Source: Exophiala sp. HKRS030
Taxonomy: Eukaryota > Ascomycota > Eurotiomycetes > Chaetothyriales > Herpotrichiellaceae
Direction: 5' to 3'
Assembly (NCBI GenBank): GCA_023897205.1
Contig: JAHWDD010000004.1
Coordinates: 5,952,001 to 6,016,000 of the forward strand
Length of the DNA stretch: 64,000 nucleotides
Shown: piece by piece, positions 46,292 through 55,375 of the stretch
Layout of the letters: every line of letters begins with the position of its first letter
Position numbering within the stretch: the stretch's first letter is position 1
Notes under the pieces: generated by a model
Database searches by the model: none
Told to the model about the DNA's origin: nothing
Seen by the model: only the letters and a program-made list of their open reading frames with translations
Made by a program: the position numbers and the translations under genes

Positions 46292-46813
46292 TCAGAGATA
46301 ACTTTGGGCAGGGCGTTCAAGAATCCTTCTTGCCTCGTTGATTCCAGACAAGAAGAACGGAATGAGCGCGGGAGCTACTTCGGCAATCGTCTCGTCCGCT
46401 ATCTCTGCCGCATCGCAAGACCATGTCCACTCAGTTTTGTTCTCTCCCAATGACTTCAGCTTGAAACTTCCACGACACCCTTTCATTGCCCAAGGTCCAC
46501 CCTCCTTCAGTCGGTATGAAGTGAAATGTTCTTTGACGTCGTAGATTTCCAGTGTTTCCTCCATGACGATCCCTAGGTTGGCCACCAGGCGAACTGCTCC
46601 ATGCGCGGGTGGTTGTGGCTTGGACTCGTCAATATGACATGTATCAATGCCCGGCATCCACGCCTTGATGGCCCCGAATGACGAGACTGTGGACCAAACG
46701 ACTTCGATGGGTCGATCTATGGTTTCAACCACTTTGCAAACATGCTTGAGCCCTTTTCGTGAGTCGTAATCCAATGCGACTGAGGCCATGTCGTGCAAGT
46801 TGTTCGAGCACAA
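46292..46813 (-). CDS. SRPBCC (polyketide cyclase/START-like) protein
   Basis: About 173 aa with the hydrophobic-pocket fold of polyketide cyclase/dehydrase-like proteins: VVETIDRPIEVVWSTVSSFGAIKAWMPGI, then GAVRLV, MEETLEIYD...FTSYRLKEGGPWAMKGCRGSFKL...TEWTWSCDAAE, and a long C-terminal helix with the AL..FFLSGINEARRIL end. Start may be 46813 or 46789 (MASVALDYD). It binds a small hydrophobic ligand; in cluster context it could cyclise, dehydrate or carry an intermediate. Single exon. Convergent with the VOC gene. Confidence 0.8.
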   Translation of the reverse strand: MCSNNLHDMASVALDYDSRKGLKHVCKVVETIDRPIEVVWSTVSSFGAIKAWMPGIDTCHIDESKPQPPAHGAVRLVANLGIVMEETLEIYDVKEHFTSYRLKEGGPWAMKGCRGSFKLKSLGENKTEWTWSCDAAEIADETIAEVAPALIPFFLSGINEARRILERPAQSYL

Positions 46814-47296
46814 GTATGTCGATATCTTAATGTTTTAAAATCTGAGAGTGGTAACACAGATTCGTTGAGGGAATTGAGACTGTTTGTTAACTAAGATTTG
46901 TTTATAGACGTCGTTTTGCGACGCATTTCAGAGAACTCTGCCTGGCTGACCGGGGTATGTCCCGGGTTGCCATCTTTTATGCCGCATCCGGATTGCGGGT
47001 GAAAAGCCGGAGTTGCTACACTGCGATAGTGTGTGACTCTCCAAATCCGACTCCATTGAGGAATGAGGCTTCATTACACTTGGCATTAGACCTGGCGTGC
47101 TAAGCGGATTTACTTGTTGCAAGTCCCAGTCTCTGTCAGGAATCAAGGATGGAGTTTCGACTTATCGTTGATTGCGGAATTATCTGAAATGTCACGTGGC
47201 TATAGTTAGGCACGTGCTTGGCAATCACTACTTCCACATTTGACCCTTTTTGTCCTCGCTATCTTTACCACTTCTTACAGAAACAGCCCGCTCATC
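46814..47296. promoter_or_regulatory. Upstream region of the SRPBCC gene
   Basis: CCGGAT and CCGGAG occur as direct repeats around 46985-47010; no perfect inverted repeat of the block's motifs. No gene seen. Confidence 0.35.
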
Positions 47297-48135
47297 TTAC
47301 TGACAGTGAAATCCGCCATCGATGACCTGCGTCGTCCCATTCAAGTATGAAGATTTGGGTGACAGCAACCACGCAATAAGTTCTGCAACCTCAGACGGTT
47401 GACCAGTCCTTCCCAATGGCGCAAAGGTGGCGTACATTTCGGGAACTGTGGGATCAGGCGCCGAAGTTTGTGCCAATAACGGCGTGTCGATCGGTCCCCT
47501 ATCCATGAAGTGATTAGCCTTCCCGAATTATGCAATATGCAAGCTTTGTGAAGCTCCAGACAAGGTTTAGGCACTTACGGGCAGACACAGTTGACTCGAA
47601 TATTGCGAGAACCTAGCTCTTTCGTGGCGACTCTCGATAAACCCACCACGCCGTGTTTTGACACAGTGTAAGCCGAAGTTTTGGCGCCTCCCGTCAGACC
47701 TGCAAGGCTGGCCAAATTCACAATCGCGCCTCCGTCGTTCATGGAAGGTATCTGGGCACGAAGTGAATTCAGCACACCCTTGATGTTGACAGCCAAAACA
47801 AAGTCGAAATCATCATCGCTGATATCTTGAATCGACTCGATCAGCATGGCTCTGCCTCCTACCCCTGCCGCGTTTACCACGCCGTCAATCTTGCCCAATT
47901 CCTGTACTGTTTTCTTGATCCAGTCTTCAACGGCCTTTCGATCACGAACATCCAATGCAGTCACAAGAATGTCATGACCCGACTTTGCAACATCTGCCTT
48001 GACTTCATCTAGTGCTTTCTGCTGAAGGTCGCAGGTGGAGACCTTGGCACCTTCCGCGGCCAAAAGCTTCACTGTTGCTAGGCCAATGCCGGAGGCACCA
48101 CCAGTGACGACAACTACCTTTCCAGAGAAACTCAT
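47297..48135 (-). CDS. Short-chain dehydrogenase/reductase 3
   Basis: Two exons, 47579-48135 and 47297-47498, joined by an 80-nt GT-AG intron in phase (VNCVCP|GPIDTPLL), 252 aa. Classical SDR: MSFSGKVVVVTGGASGIGLAT, NAAG in GVVNAAGVGG, Ser in IVNLASLAG, YTVSKHGVVGL and the C-terminal GTTQVIDGGFHCQ. This is the FabG/3-oxoacyl-reductase-like type, acting on an alcohol or ketone with NAD(P). A TCGGTCCGA palindrome lies about 125 bp upstream of its start. Confidence 0.92.
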
Positions 48136-48700
48136 TGTTGGAACTCGAGATCAAGCTGGAGATTTGCTTAGCATGCCTCATACTCAATCCGATCTCAGAT
48201 ATATCTGAGGAAGCAGTATTCAGGCTTGGCATTTCCGATCGGAAGGCTTTGGACAAACATTCGGTCCGAGTGTCCGGCCCGCCAGGATTTTCAACCTATT
48301 GCTCGTGGATACTGGCCCAGACCTCCAAATTGGCTCTTCTCACTATGCGACGGATGAATTCGAAGGCTTCCGGACATGAATTTCATTCGGGAATCTGGCA
48401 CTGCTGAACACAAACTCTCGACTGAACCACCACTCATTTGTACAGCATCAAACTCAAACGTAGATGATCGCAGCCGCAGAAGAGACTCACAAAAAGTCAA
48501 ATTCTACATGTTCCTACGGAAGTGGAATTTATGAATACGCATCGGCTCGCCTCAGTTTTCGGGTTCTACATTTTAAAAATGGGAACAAGCCGGCGATGCA
48601 GGCCAAGAATCTGCTTCAGCGCGGGAAGTTCCGGAAGTGTCAAATAACCTTGTACCATGATATTTCATTCTAAAACATTCGTTTATAACTTATGTGAGGA
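48136..48700. promoter_or_regulatory. Upstream region of SDR 3
   Basis: Contains a 16-bp perfect palindrome CTCAGATATATCTGAG (48194-48209), a 12-bp palindrome TTCCGATCGGAA (about 48232-48243) and TCGGTCCGA (48261-48269), all within 135 bp of the SDR 3 start. Unusually rich in dyad symmetry. No gene seen. Confidence 0.5.
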
Positions 48701-49168
48701 TCAATTTGTCACCCCTTGGGCTTTCTCGGCATCTGCTACCCAGTCGATGGCCTGCTTCGCAAGAAGGGTGTCAAGGTAGAATCTGGGTGCGGAGATTTTG
48801 CCGTCCTTGATTTCAAACAGCCAGTGGTACACATTCTTATAAGAGTTGCCATTGATTACCATGTCCGAGCTTGCCTCAAGCGCAAGACGATTTTCATCAG
48901 CTGTGATGCCTTCACACTTCAGCTTCGTTGCGCCCACACGTGTCTCCTTATAGACCCAATCGCGAAACCCTTTCTTGTCCAAGGTGCCGGCTAAGATTGG
49001 CAACATGCCCTTTTGGGCCATAGTTGTGAAGGTGGCATCGTCGTGGAAAAGTTCAAAAAAAGGGTCTACGTCGCCACCCTTTTCGATAGACCAATGCTTG
49101 ATGATTTTATGAGCGAGGGCGCGGTTATGCTCGATTTTCTTCAGATCTGGCTGTGAAATGCTGCCCAT
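48701..49168 (-). CDS. SnoaL-like (NTF2-fold) protein 3
   Basis: A 155-aa NTF2-fold protein: NRALAHKIIKHWSIEKGGDVDPFFELFHDDATF (helices), then SSDMVINGNSYKNVYHWLFEIKDGKISAPRFYLDT, the limonene-1,2-epoxide-hydrolase/SnoaL-like ending. It is more distant from the other two SnoaL-like proteins of the block than they are from each other. Divergent from the Zn2Cys6 regulator, with which it shares a promoter holding a CGGAG inverted repeat. Single exon. Confidence 0.8.
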   Translation of the reverse strand: MGSISQPDLKKIEHNRALAHKIIKHWSIEKGGDVDPFFELFHDDATFTTMAQKGMLPILAGTLDKKGFRDWVYKETRVGATKLKCEGITADENRLALEASSDMVINGNSYKNVYHWLFEIKDGKISAPRFYLDTLLAKQAIDWVADAEKAQGVTN

Positions 49169-49727
49169 GGTGTGTTAGAGTTGGTGAGGTTACGTGCAAA
49201 CATGAAATTTTGCATTTTCGGTTTGAGTCTGAGTCCTTCTTATTGCGTAGGCAACTTGACCCCATTGGGTGTGCTGATTGTTTGGAACACACCATTAGTA
49301 TCAGGTTGTTCGGGACGAACTCATTCCCCGATGCACGAGCCGAACTGCCCTTACCCCTTTAGTTCGGAGATCTGGAAAAGCAAACTCCGCGCCAATGGGA
49401 AGCGATGTCAGGTTAAGCACCGCACCAATCAGCTTTCCGGATTTTCCTCAATACTTTTACGGAGCCGAGGCCTTGCACTGCTCCCATGTTCTTACCCCGT
49501 GGGGAAAATCAAGAACCAGGGTGGGGTCGCAAAGTTGAGAGTCCCTCTCGCTGGCCCATTTTTTCAGTGACAGACTTCATGGAACTATTCGTCCCGCGAA
49601 TCGCTCTTGCAGTGCCTTGACGACTACACGAAAAAAATCTAGCCGTCAGCATCGCAGTCCATGTAACTCCATCGACTTCACTCTCAGATCCAGCCCTTTT
49701 AGCACCTCGACCATAACACAAAGAAAG
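49169..49727. promoter_or_regulatory. Bidirectional promoter, SnoaL-like 3 / Zn2Cys6 regulator
   Basis: 559 bp between divergent starts, holding the inverted repeat at 49365-49389. If that motif is the regulator's target, the regulator would control itself. Confidence 0.5.
49365..49389. promoter_or_regulatory. Inverted repeat CGGAG-N15-CTCCG
   Basis: Perfect 5-bp arms at 49365-49369 and 49385-49389 with a 15-bp spacer, upstream of both the SnoaL-like gene and the transcription factor gene. Confidence 0.55.
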
Positions 49728-52648
49728 ATGACGGTGCAAGAGCCACACAGCAATTCCGGGTCCAGACGCCTTGCATGTAACTACTGCAGACAGAAAAAGA
49801 TCCGTTGTAGGTCCAAGGTGAAACTGATCGTCTTCTTCTGTTGATGTATTGCAGGTAATGGGGGCCATCCATGTACGAATTGTCTTGACCACCGGCAAAA
49901 CTGCGTCACTGCTACCAAAAGACGACCGCGCAAAGCCGCTGGTATCGTTGACGTTGACTCCAGGCTTCTGAGACTTGAAAGCTTGTTACATACGATAAAA
50001 AGACCCGATGAAAAAGAGATAGAGGGAAGGCAAGAATCGTCATCGCCTACGCTTTTGACTACCGTCATACCACCTAATGATGCGATCAGGTCTCAAAGAT
50101 CCATGTCCAGCAATGCGCTACAGTGGCCGCAATCCTTGGAAGTGTCGCGCATTTCTCCTCGTGTTCCTTCTCTACCAGCCTTCAGTGCGGAATGTGCACC
50201 TAGAAGCAACGATGGCGACGACCAGGGGGCAAGTCCCAAATTTATCGACTTTACCAGAACTGACGCGCAAGTGCAATATCTTGTTCAAGGGTCCTCGGCA
50301 ATTGAATCTCCACAAGGACAACTACCCGAAATACCTCAAAATTCACTTTCCAATGCTCAGATCATGGAGCATCAAGAGCACAATTCCAAAGAATTGGAGG
50401 CCTCATGCCCACGACGTTTCTCGAATTCAGATGAAAGTCGAATTGAGATTGAAAACTTTGCCGCAGACGAGGGCGGAAGCGTGTATTCCGGAGAAATGGT
50501 AGGTTGAGTTCGGTTTCCTGGTTAATTGAGTTTGCTCTGACACACATATCCAGACGAATTGGGAGTACCACGGTAAAATAAATCTCGGAATCGTTCTAAA
50601 TGGTGAAAATACTCATGGCTATCAGGTCCTCGATCTTGGTTGTCAATATGTTCAAAATTGGGCGTACAATGGGTGAATGAAAAAGTCGGCAACAACTCCT
50701 TTCAAGCCTCAGCCTCAGCCTTTACAAATGACATCACACGTCGTTTGAAGTCCGATATGAGCATATCACCTGAGAGGCATCCAGATCCTTCGCCGGAAGT
50801 TGCATGGCAATATACTGCCGGTATATATCACTCGCAATTTCACATCTAATGTGTGATGTACTAATTGTGTCAGCTTATTTCGATGAGGCCAATGAAGCCG
50901 CTTTCGGTGTTGTCCATCGCTCGTGGTTTGAAAACAAACTGCAAGCTCATCTCAACAATCCGTCAACTGCTGATAAAGATCCTGCATGGTATGCGCTTCG
51001 AAATGTTATACTTGCCTCTGGCTGTCGAATTGTCCTTTCGAGGACGATGTCCTTCAGTGACGCCAAAAAGGAAGCTTGGCTATACTTCCAAAATGCTCTT
51101 TCCATGCACTTTGAACTTTTATATTTGCGGACCTCTCTTATGAGCGTCCAGATATTTACTATCATGGTGAGTAACGTGAGCTAAGTCAAGTCGAGCTAGA
51201 GCTGAATTTGTTCACAGACCGCTTTTACCGGAAGTATGGGTAGCCCTTGTCTCGAATACATGATGTGTGGCATCGCCATGCGCTTGGCGTGTTCCAAAGG
51301 ATTACACCGAGAGCCAGTTGGGGCATGGAATCTGAACTCACATGAAGCTTCGCAACGGAATTGGGTCTTTTGGGCGTTGTATTGCCTGGAACGGCAGATA
51401 GTTAATCGTTCAGGACGTCCTCAGGTATGCTCAAACCCTGTACTATCATGGATAGCCTTCCAGAATGTCAGCAGGCTGACATCAGCACAGATGATTCCAG
51501 ATGAAGATATCAATTGCCAGGTCCCAGCCTTTGCACCCGCCGGTGGCTTTGTGAACCTCAAATTCTGCCAGATCTCGATCAAGCTCGCGCAATTCTCATC
51601 CACGGCATCTCGTAGAATGCTACCAAGTAGTACCTCGGGTCAGGGGCCAGCAGACCTTGCCTCCAGTGTCCATGAGATGAACAAGCAGCTGCAAACTTGG
51701 AAGGAATCGATACGACATATAATAGATTTTGACAAAGATATCGATGTCTCTAATCTTCCTGAAGGCTTAAGTCTCCAACAAGCGGTCCACTTGCACTTCT
51801 GCTACTACAACATCATTCTGGAAATGCAAGGAGCGCTGATCAAACCATGGTCAAAAACCTTGTTTGGTCCCATACGTCAAGAAATTCTGGAATCTGCTTT
51901 CGAGAACTCTGCGGCCATTGCTGCTGAAGTATGCCGCAAGGCAATCTTGACCACCAAACATGTAAAGATCGACGCCAATGTCTCAGATTTGTGAGTTTAT
52001 ACTAGGCGTCCCGGGTTGAAAATTTCATATTCTGACATAATTCCAGGGTTGCTTTCCACGGTCCAATGAATGCGCTGATCCATCTTTTCATACACACGCT
52101 GGAACGGCCGCATCATCCCAAATTCAAATCCGATCTTGCTTTGATCGAGTTCGGCGCAGGCCACTTCGCACGACTCGAGTATGACACAAATAACGAATAT
52201 CCAGTCCCATTCGCAAGAAGAATCGCAGATCTAGCCCGTATTGCAGTGGAGAGGTCAAGTCCAGTTCCTACGACTGGCGGACATCGGAATCTCCCATCCG
52301 AAGACATCGACTTGGCCACGGACTCTTCATTCTCTGGCCTCGCAGATATGCACCAGGAATTTCAGTTGGATATAAATCAGCCCTGGAACCAAGTAAGTCA
52401 TTTATGATCTCGATAATTTCACTTCCGTGCTGACATAGAGGCTGCAAAAGATATCAAGTATGAATGCTTTCGACCTAGAGATCGAGAATTGGAGTGCTTT
52501 AGTCCCGACTCTGACTCCACCTCAAGATCTGATATCACTGTGGCAGGTATGAGCACGGGCGATTCACATTTCGCACTTCAATCCGCCACCGATCTCTCCA
52601 GCACAAAACGTCTTGGCAGACACGTCAACTGTGCCCTGACCAGTTGAC
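49728..52648 (+). CDS. Zn2Cys6 transcription factor, probable cluster regulator (single-base frame break)
   Basis: DNA-binding domain: LACNYCRQKKIRCRSK in exon 1, GGHPCTNCLDHRQNC in exon 2, giving C-x2-C-x6-C...C-x2-C-x6-C, followed by a basic linker and a fungal TF (MHR) domain: GSMGSPCLEYMMCGIAMRLA, RNWVFWALYCLERQIVNRSGRP, AVHLHFCYYNIILEMQ, VAFHGPMNALIHLFIHTLE. Exons: 49728-49817, 49855-50498, 50554-50572, 50626-50820, 50874-51166, 51218-51424, 51491-51990, 52047-52392 and from 52439. Exon 1 and exon 2 do not join in frame as written: the G5 run 49860-49864 would need a sixth G (the intron, 37 nt, is also short). The C-terminal end is uncertain (TGA at 52646 in the continuing frame, or an extra intron after about 52547). 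Only regulator inside the block, hence the likely pathway activator. Confidence 0.82.
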
Positions 52649-52840
52649 CGGCGACTATCTCAGAAGTCAGAAGTCGACCATCATTATTGCGAGTACTAGC
52701 TATGGGCATCTCCCCTAACAGCCCTCTTCTGCTACGTACCAAACTTCCTACGCAGCAGTCATGAGATGATCATAATCGCTGTTGAGTGATTCGCTTTGGT
52801 TGATGGCTAAAAGTCGGCCATCTGCACAGATAGATCTCTG

Positions 52841-54894
52841 CTATTGGTATGACTGCAATTCCGTCTTTGCCGCTGCCAGTTCCTGTTTGATCGTTCGAAG
52901 ATGAGCCTCGCTGCGGACTTTCACCTGCACCTCAAATGGAAGAGGCATGTGGAGAAAGCCATTTGTGTACGCATTGTCGTCCAGAGGCCGAGTCTTTCCT
53001 GTCGATTTGTCAATGGGCTCATCAAATTCGAATGCCCACAGGAACTTTGCGGTGATACGCCATAGACTGCGTTCTGCCAAGTGTATGCCTGGACATACGC
53101 GTCGGCCAGCTCCATATGCATAGTGATCTACATATACGGTCAGACTGTGAGAATTTGGAGATTGAAGAAAACAGGAGAGTACCTCTGTTTTTCCAGTCGG
53201 GACTACCAGCGTAGTCACTGGCTAGCTTTTTGTGACCGAGATAACGGTCAGGGTCGAAATTTGCTGCACCTTTGTAGTAGTTGTCGTTGTGGTGGATTGC
53301 CCATGTGCATATAAAGATTGTACTGTTTTTCGGAAGTAGCATACCTTTATAGGTATCGTCTAGAACAAAGCTGTTAGCGGTTCATATCTTTGTAAATCCG
53401 CTGGATCGCTTGATATGTACCTTCGGAATTTCGATGCATTATTGCAATAGGCGCACTGCAAAGTCAGTCTGTCAGCTGTAGTACACCGCCATACTTTCGG
53501 TGGCATATCCTTACACGGGACGCCATCTCAACGCCTCCTTGACAACGGCATTGACGTAAGGGAGATTTTCGAAATCCGACCAAGCCGGTCCCCGCTCAGT
53601 GCCGCAAACGCGGTCAATGTCCTCCCTTGCTCGTCTCTGCACGTGGGGATGCTTGGCCAGCGCCAGGAGGATACTCAGAAGTGAGCTTGCGGTCGTGTCT
53701 GCACCGCCTTCGACCATCTCGCCGAGGACGTGGTCGAAATCGTATTGGCTCATCGGCCAGCCGGCGTGCTCATACTCGTCCAGTAAGTGGTCGGCAATCG
53801 AATTGCGTTTATCTCCGGAGCTCCGGCGGTTATCGACTTCGCTTCGTGCCTGGGTCCATAGATTATCGCATTCTGCTCGTGTGGCTTGTAGACGCTGCTT
53901 CCAGGGTGCGAACGACGTCGGGATATATTTCAGAATCGGGAATTCATCTGCTGGAGGAGTTGCACCTGGTTCTAAGACTGATGAACGCTGCCAGGAAACC
54001 ATCAGTGACACGAAGAAGGCCTGTTGGAGTTGACTTACGTGGTCCATCATCTCGAATACCCTCTGCGCCCCGTCAATTATCACAGCGTTGAGCCACAGGG
54101 AAACCAAACACCTACCTTGCACCAAAAGTTATCAAACGAAGTGGCCCGGTGGCCGAAGACGATAACGGTCGCCACTGAAGCTGCGTAGCGCTTTACATGT
54201 TGGAAGGCGTTGTGGGGAGTATCAAGGAGATCGTTCATCATTATAGTCGCCCTAAACAATCCTCAATGTCATTAAGATGTCATCTTTGACTCAGATGATG
54301 AAATCTTACTCTGCCTCCAATATTCTATAGTGCTTCTCGTCAAGCTGTTTGGGTGACAGGTTGTGCGCCACGATCCGCCGCTTGTTTCTCCATATTGAGT
54401 CGGCAGAAGAACGGAGGGAGATCATACCACCTAGGTTGGCGTACTCGATGGCAAATGTACTGGGTCTGTCGGCATAGAGCGCCCCTTTCTTGTCAATCAG
54501 TTCATGGACTGCCTCTCTGTCACATATGACAATCGCAGTGCCCGAGCCGAGTTTGACAGAGAAGACGGAGCCGTACTCCTTGGACCACTGTTCGAATCTA
54601 GACAGGAGAAAGAAGAGCTTATGTCAGTCACAGACCTGGCAAAGGCATATCCGCAATATTTCAGAGCTTCAGGAGACTCGACTATGGCCAGTGATTTGCG
54701 TACTTCTTAGCAATTCCAGTAAGAGGTAATTGATGAGCATTTCCGAGAAACGGTACGGTTGGCGGCCCAGGTGGCATCCCTGGCAGCCGCTTCGAGGTCA
54801 TCCATAGGCGAACCACTGATCTGAGCAAGGCAACAAGCAACGCGATGAGGCCTACTGCAATCGCATTTCGACCAAAGCTGGAGGTGACGGGCAT
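52841..54894 (-). CDS. Cytochrome P450 monooxygenase A
   Basis: Microsomal P450 of 535 aa. N-terminal anchor NAIAVGLIALLVALLRSVVRLW, hinge PGMPPGPPTVPFLGNAHQLP, I-helix GEMVEGGADTTASSLL, ExxR in VVKEALRWRP, PERF-like region NFDPDRYLGH, heme loop YGAGRRVCPGIHLAER. Eight exons sum to 1608 nt exactly: 54704-54894, 54310-54597, 54116-54251, 54040-54060 (21 nt), 53515-53987, 53421-53455, 53183-53359 and 52841-53127; all introns GT-AG. The first ATG is 54894 (the frame begins with TTG further up). The fold resembles fungal O-methylsterigmatocystin-oxidoreductase-like P450s. Head-to-head with P450 B, which has the same exon plan. Confidence 0.93.
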
Positions 54895-55375
54895 TTTTAG
54901 ATGGGCTGTCAAAGTGTATGTTGCTCCTATCTATGTCAGCCTTGTCGTGGCAATTCGAAAATGGACATGGTGGTTCTGAGCATCTCTGCCAGTATAAGAA
55001 TTTTCGACGAGATCATTGTATGGCGCTCCACGATGCGGACTCTGCCCCGTGAGTAATGCAATGGTTCGGTGTAAGAATGGCGGAGGTGGCCCCATTTGGT
55101 CGGGGTTCCTGGAGAAAAATCTTGGCGGGGTGCAGGAGGGAAGAACGCAAGGACCATAACGGGGCAACCTACCCCAGCTCCACTTTTCGCATATCAACTT
55201 CACGCATCATGACCGGCCCAGATCAGATCATGGTACACTTGCCGGAGTGCATCAAAGTTCTCCGGCCGAACCATGATGAATATTCTAAATGCTTTTCATA
55301 TACCTCCTATCTAGTCGGTTGACCTTGCGTCCGTGACGGGAACAGAGACAGCGCTTTCAGACTTGAGACAACGCA
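54895..55375. promoter_or_regulatory. Bidirectional promoter of the two P450 genes
   Basis: 481 bp between the two start codons, with the inverted repeat at 55241-55266, about 110 bp from the P450 B start. Confidence 0.55.
55241..55266. promoter_or_regulatory. Inverted repeat GCCGGAG-N12-CTCCGGC
   Basis: Perfect 7-bp arms at 55241-55247 and 55260-55266 with a 12-bp spacer. Longest arms of the four CGGAG/CTCCG sites in the block. Confidence 0.6.
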
